From positions 1 to 11,504 of the forward strand of contig DAORDI010000180.1 of the NCBI GenBank assembly GCA_035345895.1: 11,504 nucleotides of DNA, in the 5' to 3' direction. Positions 1-5,911 of the stretch are shown piece by piece. Position 1 is the first letter of the stretch. The number at the start of each line of letters is the position of its first letter. The translations under genes and the position numbers were made by a program. Source of the stretch: DAORDI01 sp035345895 (GTDB lineage: Bacteria; Spirochaetota; Leptospiria; Leptospirales; Leptospiraceae). A model generated the notes under the pieces. It was given only the letters and a program-made list of their open reading frames with translations. It ran no database searches and had not been told where the DNA came from.

Positions 1-1
1 A

Positions 2-73
2 GCAGCTTCCTAGTTTGCGGCAGCTTCCTAGTTTGCGGCAGCTTCCTAGTTTGCGGCAGCTTCCTAGTTTGCG
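2..73. repeat. 18-bp tandem repeat, 4 exact copies
   Basis: Four identical head-to-tail copies of an 18-bp unit (GCAGCTTCCTAGTTTGCG) start at 2, 20, 38 and 56. The array touches the window edge, so more copies may lie upstream. The unit length is a multiple of three. One plus-strand frame stays open through all copies, reading the hexapeptide QLPSLR, and runs on to a TAA at 141-143, which overlaps the stop of the convergent SUMF1-like gene. No start codon is visible, so the array may be the end of a coding repeat or an intergenic VNTR-like array. Confidence 0.95.
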
Positions 74-139
74 TATCGAACCACCGACTAATCCTGAGGG
101 AGGAGCGCGATACAGAACCATTCACAGACACTCTGAACC

Positions 140-1172
140 TTAAGGAGAAAGAACCAAGCGGAAGCCAACATTGAAGTGCCTGAGCTCAGGGGGCGAATAG
201 TTGCGAGACGAAGAACGGACAAACCTCGCGGTATAGAGCCAACACCCGCCACGGAACCCGCGACGCGTCCAGTAATATTTACCTTTTGGATCGAACTCAG
301 GTGAACTTTTGTAATAGTCTTCACTAAACCAGTCTTCCACCCACTCTTCTACATTGCCCAGCATATCGTAAAGCCCAAATGCATTCGGTCTTTTCTTTCC
401 CACTGGATGCGTTGTGTTTCCGCTGTTTTTATCATACCAGGCAATCTCATCTAAATTCCCATACCATATCGTGTTTGTACCTGCACGAGCAGCGTATTCC
501 CACTCCGCTTCCGTAGGAAGTCGGTATTTGCATTTCTGGAATGTAATGATCTCGAGAAAAGTTCTTTCCTGGGAACAGAGTTTTTCGATAAATGTCTGTG
601 TATCATTCCAGCTCACAGTTTCCACTGGACAATCTGCTCCACAGTTTTTAAAACGACTTGGATTTTTTCCCATCACTTTCTTCCACTGTCCCTGAGTCAC
701 TTCATACTTGCCCATATAAAACGGTTTTGTGATCTTTACCTTGTGTTGCGGTTTTTCATTTTCATAACACTCAGAGTCTCCGTCGCTGCAACCCATCAGA
801 AACTCCCCTGCGGGAATCAGCACGAATTCCATTCCGATGGAATTTGTGATCGTTTTGGGAAGCTCTTTTTGAACATCCGTTTTTTTTGTTACTGAATTCT
901 GCTTCCCGGTGAATTCCAGAAACCCACCGAATGCATAACCCTGAATTCCCTTGTATTTCACTTCAAACCATCTGGACTTTCTTCCGAAGAGAGTTTCTTC
1001 CGGCCCGTCATCTCTCTGTACAAGGACTTCTTCCTTTTCTTTCATTAGTGCAAGCTGCCTGCCCTGCATTGTCGGTTTATCACGGAGAATCAATCCCTCA
1101 GGTTCAATGACTTCCTTGCGGAGAAGAACAGAACAGCAGTAAAGACAGGAGGAGCAGGATTGTATTTTTCAT
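140..1172 (-). pseudogene. SH3-like/SUMF1-domain lipoprotein with frameshift
   Basis: The body (ORF 140-1093) begins with an SH3-like segment (about residues 1-62, GLILRDKPT through GYAFGGFLEF). A formylglycine-generating-enzyme-like (SUMF1) domain follows: NSIGMEFVLIPAGEFLMG, the FYMGKYEVTQGQW motif, RLPTEAEWEYAARAG, MLGNVEEWVEDW and C-terminal NVGFRLV. The paired active-site cysteines of true FGEs, expected just after the GGxW motif, are absent: GGCW is followed by LYTARFVRS. A sulfatase-activating role is therefore unlikely. SUMF1-fold proteins of this kind often have other or unknown roles. Upstream, an ATG at 1170-1172 preceded by AAGGA opens a 22-codon frame with a clear lipoprotein signal (hydrophobic run ending LLLFC) that hits TGA at 1104-1106. 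The body frame is offset by +1 and open through this region, so the shift lies between about 1104 and 1128. Restoring one frame gives an exported lipoprotein of about 343 aa. If the shift is real, only a TTG at 1091-1093 would remain, giving a protein without a signal peptide. Confidence 0.8.
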
Positions 1173-1200
1173 ATAATTCCTTAGTATTTTGATATATTGT

Positions 1201-1459
1201 TTAATGATGGCTTTTCAGATCAGATTCTTTTTGGAAAAGAGGCCCCTCTAAGGGCACACAGCGCCCCGACAGAACTCCGAAGCTTTCAAACTGCAAATCC
1301 TGCTCATAACGGAATTTTCCGTATCCTGAAACTGTCATTTTGGACAGATATCAGACATCCATTTCGCAGATAGACTTTCAGATCCGGAAAAATTCGTTTC
1401 AGAAGTGCGAGATAATCAGGTGTCTTAAATCCCTCAATCTTCTTCTGGAAGAAGCGGAT
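1201..1459 (-). pseudogene. unrecognised small coding remnant split over two frames
   Basis: Two overlapping minus-strand reading frames have the composition of real protein. The first is open from 1459 to a TGA at 1304-1306 and contains IEGFKTPDYLALLKRIFPDL and KVYLRNGCLISVQN, with no usable start codon. The second, offset by +1, can start at ATG 1336-1338 and runs 45 codons to TAA 1201-1203, with GYGKFRYEQDLQFESFGVL and SGRCVPLEGPLF. Removing one A from the AAAA run near 1338 joins them into one polypeptide of about 85 residues. The 5' end overlaps the end of the HTH gene, and the 3' end lies 28 bp before the SUMF1-like lipoprotein start. I do not recognise the family. A weak hairpin-plus-TTTT signal (1235-1249, minus direction) lies inside its 3' end. 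Confidence 0.45.
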
Positions 1460-1962
1460 TCAGAAAGTAAGCAATAAACTCCAGTTTGCCCGTTGTTCCG
1501 GATTTTTGATAAATGGAAAATGTCTGATTCTCTATTGTCTTCAGGCTTTTGCCTCGAATCGCAGCAATCTGCTGATTGGAAAGCCCCCGCAGAAGCATCG
1601 CTGCAATTTCCTTCTCAGCCTCACTCAAACCCCAATCCCTGAACTGAGACAGCACGGAATTCCAGAAACTTTTTATTAAAATCTGAAAGGCGCTTATTCT
1701 GAGTCTTCAGCGAGTCAATTGCTTCTCTGGCCGAAGCAATATTCTGATTATTCTCTCTGATTTCCCGGAAGATCAGAATTACACCTACAATGGAAAATAT
1801 TCCCAGAAGAACTTCCAGAACAGAAAAGAAAAAATCGGAGGGCCTTGCCAGATTTTCATTCAGACGAAAGGTTACAATCTCCTCCGCAATCAGTGAGATT
1901 GTAAGAATTACGTAAATTGCTGAAAAATAAAATCTTTTTTTCTGCTGCAGCCACAGTTTCAT
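1434..1962 (-). pseudogene. membrane-anchored LuxR-type HTH regulator, frameshifted
   Basis: The 5' frame (1621-1962) starts at ATG 1960-1962 behind AAGGA at 6 nt. It encodes two transmembrane helices (about residues 11-30 and 44-65) and a coiled-coil-like stretch (REIRENNQNIASAREAIDSL). The 3' frame (1434 to about 1680) carries a GerE/LuxR-type helix-turn-helix: WGLSEAEKEIAAMLLRGLSN, QQIAAIRGKSLKTIENQ and IYQKSGTTGKLEFIAYFL. These are the two halves of a known layout, TM-TM-coil-HTH of about 180 aa. The frames overlap between 1621 and 1706. Removing one A from the A5 run (minus strand, about 1670-1674) reads from the coil into FWNSVLSQFRDWGL. The GTG-started 73-aa HTH ORF alone is therefore probably an artefact of the shift. 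In an intact form it would be a membrane-tethered DNA-binding regulator; its target is unknown. Confidence 0.8.
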
Positions 1963-2203
1963 TCAAGTTCCTTAGGGAGTTTCCACCAGCCTAGTAAAGG
2001 GATTCCGTAAATGCCGGACTCACCTATAGACTGTATGATGTTTCAGGACTATGAATAATGTAAAGACATTATCCGAACAAGGTTCATGAGATTGGACGAT
2101 TTTCACAGGCGGCTTGCTGTCAATGCCTTAAGATTTATTCTTCCTGATTGTGCTCTGCATCACGGTCACAGGGCACATCTTACATCACACAAACTGTATC
2201 TGA
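1963..2203. other. intergenic region between the HTH regulator and the repeat lipoprotein
   Basis: About 240 bp separate the end of the repeat lipoprotein from the HTH gene. If the lipoprotein's last repeat is frame-corrected, its stop moves to TGA 2185-2187, shortening this gap slightly. On the minus strand a TTGACA box is present near 2124-2129, but no convincing -10 sits at the right distance. I see no convincing terminator or RNA gene. Confidence 0.4.
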
Positions 2204-3376
2204 TCAGGGAGAACTGGCGGCTGATGCTGAAGGTCCGCCTGCTACAGCCACAAAAACACCGTTCCCATACATGACTGAATTCCACAGAGAAGAACTTGGC
2301 ATTGTTCTTGCTGTCCAGTTAATTCCATCAGCTGAACTGGCGGCTGTTGATCCGCTCGCTGATACAGCTGCAAAGACACCATTCCCGTAAGTGACAGAAG
2401 TCCAATTGGAAGAACTTGGCATTGTTCTTGCTACCCAAGTGATTCCATCTGTTGAACTTGCAGCGGCTGATGATCCATCAGAAATAGCAACAAAGACACC
2501 ATTCCCGTAAGTGACAGAAGTCCATGGTTGAGAACTTGGCAGGGTTCGCGCTGTCCAAGTGATTCCGTCTGTTGAACTGGCAGCAGCTGTGCTGCCCGCT
2601 GATACGGCAACAAAGACACCATTCCCGTAGGCGACTGAAGACCAATTGGAAGAACTTGGCAGGGTTCGCGCTGTCCAAGTAATCCCGTCTGTTGAACTGG
2701 CGGCTGCTGTTGAACTACTGTTAGCTAGAGTAACAAAAACACCATTCCCGTAGGTAACTGAAGACCAATTGGAAGAACTTGGCAGGGTTCGCGCTGTCCA
2801 GGTAATCCCGTCTGTTGAACTGGCGGCTGCTGTGGACGTACTTACCGTAACAAAAATACCGTTTCCGTAGGTAACTGAAGTCCAACCGGAAGAACTTGGC
2901 AGGGTTCGCGCTGTCCAGGAGGATCCATTGGATGTAATTAAAATGCCGATGGAAGCAGTTTTATTTCCAGCAGAATTACCGGCAGAAATAGTATAATTTG
3001 CTGAAGCCTGAGCCGTTGTGGGCATTCCACTGATTGCGCAAGTCGTACTGTTTATAATGAGTCCAGAGGGAAGGCTTGGGCTGGAAGTACAACTGGTTAT
3101 GGTTCCTGCCACTGTAGGAGTGATGGTTGTGATAGCAGCCCCCTGAAGAAAACTGAATGGACTGCCGCTAAAACTAAGTGCAGATGGAGCAGACGAAGAA
3201 AGTGCCGTTGTAACTGTGGCTGTATCTGTCACAGAACTGCTCCTGCTCGTATTTAATGCGGTTGAACCGATCAGAAGCTTCTTTGTGCTATCATCCTTTT
3301 TGGAAATGCAAAACATTATTCCCGAGAAAAAAGGTATGATAAAACATAACTCATAAGCCACGAATTTGACTCTCAT
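2204..3376 (-). CDS. lipoprotein with Ig-like domain and six YGNGVF repeats
   Basis: The start ATG at 3374-3376 has AAGGA 7 nt upstream. The N-terminus has a hydrophobic segment ending in SGIMFC, a plausible spirochaete lipobox with Cys23, so the product is probably anchored in a membrane and may be surface exposed. A Ser/Thr-rich linker is followed by an Ig-like segment of the He_PIG type (about residues 68-150; SPFSFLQGAAITTITPTVAG through CAISGMPTTAQASANYTISA). Six tandem repeats of about 39-41 residues follow, each built as WTARTLPSSxxWxSVxYGNGVFVxVS, a variable loop, and AASSTDGIT. Such repeats probably form a beta-propeller-like fold. The last repeat breaks off as AASSP plus stop. Dropping one C from a CCC run just before the stop restores AASSPDQIQFV and a stop at 2185-2187, matching the repeat consensus AASSTDGITW, so the true C-terminus may be a few residues longer. 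Function unknown; adhesin or other surface roles would be speculation. Confidence 0.85.
   Translation of the reverse strand: MRVKFVAYELCFIIPFFSGIMFCISKKDDSTKKLLIGSTALNTSRSSSVTDTATVTTALSSSAPSALSFSGSPFSFLQGAAITTITPTVAGTITSCTSSPSLPSGLIINSTTCAISGMPTTAQASANYTISAGNSAGNKTASIGILITSNGSSWTARTLPSSSGWTSVTYGNGIFVTVSTSTAAASSTDGITWTARTLPSSSNWSSVTYGNGVFVTLANSSSTAAASSTDGITWTARTLPSSSNWSSVAYGNGVFVAVSAGSTAAASSTDGITWTARTLPSSQPWTSVTYGNGVFVAISDGSSAAASSTDGITWVARTMPSSSNWTSVTYGNGVFAAVSASGSTAASSADGINWTARTMPSSSLWNSVMYGNGVFVAVAGGPSASAASSP
2222..2930 (-). repeat. six in-frame ~120-bp coding tandem repeats
   Basis: The plus-strand marker AGAACTTGGC recurs at 2291, 2411, 2531, 2651, 2774 and 2891, giving periods of 120, 120, 120, 123 and 117 bp. 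All are multiples of three, so copy number can change without loss of frame. Several copies are near-identical over tens of bases (for example around 2640-2700 and 2760-2825), which suggests recent homogenisation or expansion. Variation is concentrated in the loop before AASSTDG. Confidence 0.95.
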
Positions 3377-3425
3377 CTAAGCTTCCTTTTGCTATTATTT
3401 GAATTTGTCCTAAAAACTAATTCGT

Positions 3426-3454
3426 ACAATTATTCATAACCATGAATTTGTCAA
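3426..3454 (-). promoter_or_regulatory. possible promoter of the repeat lipoprotein
   Basis: On the minus strand a perfect TTGACA (plus-strand 3449-3454) is followed by an AT-rich stretch with weak -10-like hexamers (TAATTG or AATTGT) at 16-17 bp, about 50-75 bp before the start codon. The -35 is good and the -10 is poor. The divergent promoter of the ankyrin gene lies about 100 bp away in the same 254-bp intergenic region. Confidence 0.3.
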
Positions 3455-3554
3455 ATAAGTTTTTTGACTTCTTGTAGATATCTCTTGACTTTTTCCGGCT
3501 TGGGTAAATCCCACTATGAACGTACATAATCTCCCTAAATGCTTCGTTTACCTA

Positions 3555-3583
3555 TAGACAGCTTCTTTTTTCCGGCCTATACT
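3555..3583 (+). promoter_or_regulatory. sigma70-type promoter of the two-lipoprotein operon
   Basis: TAGACA (3555-3560, 5/6 to consensus) is separated by exactly 17 bp from TATACT (3578-3583, 5/6). Transcription would start near 3590, giving a leader of about 40 nt that carries AAGGAG 6 nt before the ATG at 3631. Confidence 0.6.
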
Positions 3584-3630
3584 CTGGTTATAAGCTTTCT
3601 GCAGAAAGAAAGCCAAAAAAGGAGATACGT

Positions 3631-4095
3631 ATGAAATACACAAGACTGATCCTTCTTCTGGGATTCTTCTCAGGTGCCTGCCTTACTCCAGACTACAATA
3701 GGAGTTCCTACAGAGAAAATGCAGCGGATGTGGTTTACAGAGGTGATCTTTTTGCCCTGCAGAACTCCATTCAGAGAGGAGCCAGTATCAATGAAAGAGA
3801 TTCCTTTCAGAGAAAATATACTCCTCTGATGGTGGCGGCCAGAGAAGGCGAACTGGAAATCGCAAGATGGCTGATTGAAAGAAAGGCCGATGTAAATGCA
3901 GTCACCAGAGACGGTCATACCGCGCTGATGTATGCCTGCTACAATAGAAATACTGACATTGTAAAACTGCTTCTGGACAGCGGTGCTGATCCTTACAAAA
4001 AAACTCTTCAGGGCCATACTGCAATGAGTGAGACAACCAGAGAGGAAGAAAAAGACATCCGAGAACTTCTGATAAAGGCAGGTGTGAGAAAATGA
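3631..4095 (+). CDS. ankyrin-repeat lipoprotein
   Basis: A strong GGAG ribosome binding site (3621-3624) precedes ATG 3631. The 154-aa product has a lipoprotein signal (MKYTRLILLLGFFSGAC, Cys17 as lipidation site). The rest is ankyrin repeats: about 30-61, 62-94 (YTPLMVAAREGELEIARWLI), 95-127 (HTALMYACYNRNTDIVKLLL) and a degenerate last half-repeat ending IRELLIKAG. Ankyrin repeats bind proteins, so an envelope-anchored binding or inhibitor role is plausible, partner unknown. The stop overlaps the next gene's start in an ATGA arrangement, so the two are translationally coupled and may act together. No enzymatic motif is seen. Confidence 0.9.
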   Translation: MKYTRLILLLGFFSGACLTPDYNRSSYRENAADVVYRGDLFALQNSIQRGASINERDSFQRKYTPLMVAAREGELEIARWLIERKADVNAVTRDGHTALMYACYNRNTDIVKLLLDSGADPYKKTLQGHTAMSETTREEEKDIRELLIKAGVRK

Positions 4096-4418
4096 AAAAG
4101 ATACTATTTTTACTGCTTTTTATTGCTTTTGCAGGAATTTTCAACTGTGGTGACGACTCTGTTGCCTCCTGCAAAAGGTCCTGCACAAACCAGAGAAATA
4201 TCTGCTTCCTTGCTCTGTCAGACCAAAATCTGACAGGAGGAGAGGCAGTAGTCTGCTCACTGATTACTGAAACCTGCAGCAGTTCCTGCTATTCCAGAAG
4301 CAGTTCAAGCGGAACAAGAACCACCAGCTCATCAAGCAGTCGATCCAGTGGAAGCTCCAGCAGTGGAAGTGGATCAAGCGGAAGCGGATCAGGAGGGCAT
4401 GGCGGCGGCGGCCATTAA
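4092..4418 (+). CDS. small Cys-rich lipoprotein with Ser/Gly/His tail
   Basis: The start overlaps the stop of the ankyrin lipoprotein by 4 nt and has no strong ribosome binding site of its own, which fits translational coupling. The 108-aa product has a lipoprotein signal (hydrophobic core, then AGIFNC; Cys19). After it comes a compact domain with six further cysteines, including two CxxxC pairs (CKRSC and CSSSC), likely disulphide-bonded outside the cytoplasm. From about residue 66 the chain is low complexity: Ser-rich with Arg and Thr, then Ser-Gly repeats, ending GGHGGGGH, which could bind metal weakly. Family not recognised. The coupled ankyrin protein is the likely partner by context only. 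Confidence 0.85.
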   Translation: MKKILFLLLFIAFAGIFNCGDDSVASCKRSCTNQRNICFLALSDQNLTGGEAVVCSLITETCSSSCYSRSSSSGTRTTSSSSSRSSGSSSSGSGSSGSGSGGHGGGGH

Positions 4419-4474
4419 AAAATGAACGGCCCCCGAAATTTTCACGAACCAGTCAACGACCAGCCGATGTATTT

Positions 4475-4801
4475 TTATTTTATATCTGCCTCAGAACCGT
4501 ATATTGTAAAGAAATTGTCAAGAGAAGACAGTCTCAATACAGCCATAATATCATTAGTAACTTTTAAAAGTGCAAACTTGCTTCCCGCTGTTTTCATTTT
4601 TTTCTGCAGGTTGGCAATCAGAGCAATTCCGGACGAATCCATATGAGTTACCTGAGACATATCCAGTATTAAAGATTCAATTTCATCTTCATCGATAATT
4701 GCATTGATTTCTTTTTTCATTTTAGATGCTGAATAAATATCTAGACTTCCCTTCAGTTCGAAAATTTTATGAGCACCGTGATCTTTTTTTGTAAACTCCA
4801 T
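4475..4801 (-). CDS. STAS-domain anti-sigma-factor antagonist
   Basis: A single STAS domain of 108 aa in the SpoIIAA/RsbV mould: FELKGSLDIYSASKMKKEI near the N-terminus and LILDMSQVTHMDSSGIALI in the middle. The DSSG motif holds the serine (about residue 56) that a partner kinase phosphorylates in this family. ATG at 4799-4801 is chosen because AAGGAG lies 5 nt upstream; the in-frame GTG at 4805-4807 abuts the Shine-Dalgarno and cannot use it. The gene lies directly downstream of the ATPase gene in the same direction, so the two are expected to form a partner-switching pair. The 3' end converges on the Cys-rich lipoprotein gene, with 56 bp between and no clear terminator. Confidence 0.92.
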   Translation of the reverse strand: MEFTKKDHGAHKIFELKGSLDIYSASKMKKEINAIIDEDEIESLILDMSQVTHMDSSGIALIANLQKKMKTAGSKFALLKVTNDIMAVLRLSSLDNFFTIYGSEADIK

Positions 4802-4815
4802 ATCCACTCCTTAAT

Positions 4816-5445
4816 CTATACAGGTATTTTTAAGCAAAACTCGGTCAATCCCGAATCAGATTTATAAGATAAAAAATCACCGGAAAAATGAAGCGATTTT
4901 CCTATAACTATAATCATGCTGAGTCCTAAGCCTCCGCCTTCCTTGAGTCTGCTTTCATCTTCGAGCAGATCTGCAACGGAATTGTTTCTTCTGCCTCTGT
5001 CAAGCATCGCTTCTATGCTTCTGATTTCCTGAGGAAGAAGAGTGCCGAAATTGAGGACCCTGATAAACAGAGTATTTCCAATCTTCTGAAAACTGATCTG
5101 GCAGGAAAATTGAAGCTCAGAAGGAAGATCCTTCAGCCTGGCTGAATTCAGAAACTCCTGAAAACTCTGCATCCCGGCCGAATATTCTGTGCGCATATCC
5201 AGTCCTTTCTGCTCAAAATGAAGTCTCTTCAAAGTTGCCTTGATGGAATTCTGCATCAGCTCTTTCATTGCTGTCTTCAGAAATTCAGAATATTCCGGCT
5301 TGGAAATCTGCTTCAGAATGTTTTCTCCTATTTCAAAGATATCCTGAAGGCTGTTAAAATCAAAACTCAAATATTGTACAGAAAACTGCCTTTCAGATAA
5401 AAAATCTGAATATATATCTTCCGGAACAATAAGCTGAGAATTCAT
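4816..5445 (-). CDS. GHKL-type ATPase, probable anti-sigma/serine kinase-like partner of the STAS protein
   Basis: The product (about 209 aa) has a histidine-kinase-like ATPase fold. The N-box is MKELMQNSIKATLKR, with the Mg-binding Asn near residue 66, and the glycine lid is KEGGGLGLSMI near residue 170. Where a DxG G1 box is expected, the sequence reads VLNFGTLLPQE, with Asn in place of Asp, so nucleotide binding may be altered. No DHp or receiver domain is present, so this is not a classical sensor kinase; RsbW/SpoIIAB-like proteins are the nearest comparison. ATG 5443-5445 is chosen, but a TTG at 5458-5460 would add five residues and neither start has a good ribosome binding site. The STAS gene starts about 15 nt after the stop. 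Confidence 0.8.
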   Translation of the reverse strand: MNSQLIVPEDIYSDFLSERQFSVQYLSFDFNSLQDIFEIGENILKQISKPEYSEFLKTAMKELMQNSIKATLKRLHFEQKGLDMRTEYSAGMQSFQEFLNSARLKDLPSELQFSCQISFQKIGNTLFIRVLNFGTLLPQEIRSIEAMLDRGRRNNSVADLLEDESRLKEGGGLGLSMIIVIGKSLHFSGDFLSYKSDSGLTEFCLKIPV

Positions 5446-5526
5446 GATTGCGGAGTACAAATAGCAGAATGAGCAATTTAGTCAACGGTTTTTTTTAGAT
5501 ATAATGAAAAGAATAATCCTTCAGCG

Positions 5527-5550
5527 ACTATGCAGAATATTCTGCATAGT
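5527..5550. promoter_or_regulatory. perfect 24-bp palindrome with flanking T-run
   Basis: Two 12-bp arms (ACTATGCAGAAT and its exact reverse complement) meet with no spacer and are followed on the plus strand by a run of Ts (5550-5555). The palindrome covers the last codons and stop of the 127-aa gene (YAEYSA). As RNA it could form a roughly 10-bp stem with a 4-nt loop plus U-run in the plus direction, like an intrinsic terminator. As DNA it could be an operator for a dimeric regulator ahead of the ATPase-STAS pair. On the minus strand there is no T-run after it. Confidence 0.6.
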
Positions 5551-5911
5551 TTTTTAAAGATTCTTCCAAGCTTTCAGGAATTCGGTCAAACGGAACCTCC
5601 GTAAAATTAATATCTTCCCATATAAAAGCATCTAAATATTTTCCCACACTTATATAAAAAATCGGGGGAGGATTTTTTTTGTATCTCTCGCTTATTTCAG
5701 GACGGACAGTAAACGAACCCATGGAAGAGAAAATGAATTCAAGATCCAGACCGGAATGACTGTAGGAATAACGCTTGGGCCAGGCCGACTCATCTTTCAC
5801 CTTAAGATCATATCTTTCCTTTAAAATCTGAGCAAGCTCACCGGACATATTCTCAAGAATAAGAAAATCTTCCTCTTCAATCTTCAGACGTTCTTTTTTG
5901 CTTTCTGCCAC
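5528..5911 (-). CDS. conserved-looking hypothetical protein, 127 aa
   Basis: GTG 5909-5911 is supported by GGAGG 5-6 nt upstream, placed inside the end of mazG; the two genes overlap by 28 bp and are surely co-transcribed. The product is soluble and charged, with a helical acidic N-terminus (KKERLKIEEEDFLILENMSG) and a beta-rich middle (YSYSHSGLDLEFIFSSMGSF, IFYISVGKYLDAFIWEDI). No signal peptide, membrane segment or catalytic motif is visible. I do not recognise the family. The last codons form a perfect palindrome. Confidence 0.8.
   Translation of the reverse strand: MAESKKERLKIEEEDFLILENMSGELAQILKERYDLKVKDESAWPKRYSYSHSGLDLEFIFSSMGSFTVRPEISERYKKNPPPIFYISVGKYLDAFIWEDINFTEVPFDRIPESLEESLKNYAEYSA

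Noticed and set aside
2..73. CRISPR array
   Set aside because: The units are contiguous 18-mers with no spacers.
1235..1249. Hairpin plus TTTT on the minus strand as an intrinsic terminator
   Set aside because: The AGAGG/CCTCT stem is short with a 2-nt loop and only four Ts, and it lies inside a probable coding remnant.
1434..1655. GTG-started 73-aa stand-alone HTH protein
   Set aside because: The upstream frame supplies the TM and coil parts of a known regulator layout, so this is better read as the 3' half of a frameshifted gene.
2431..2678. Extra minus-strand ORFs inside the repeat lipoprotein
   Set aside because: They arise from the tandem repeats read in alternative frames, and their repeat peptides make no sensible protein.
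2022..3559. Shared 10-mer ACCTATAGAC at 2022 and 3550 as a common regulatory site
   Set aside because: Many 10-mer repeats are expected by chance in a window this long, and the second copy is explained by the -35 box of the ankyrin gene promoter.
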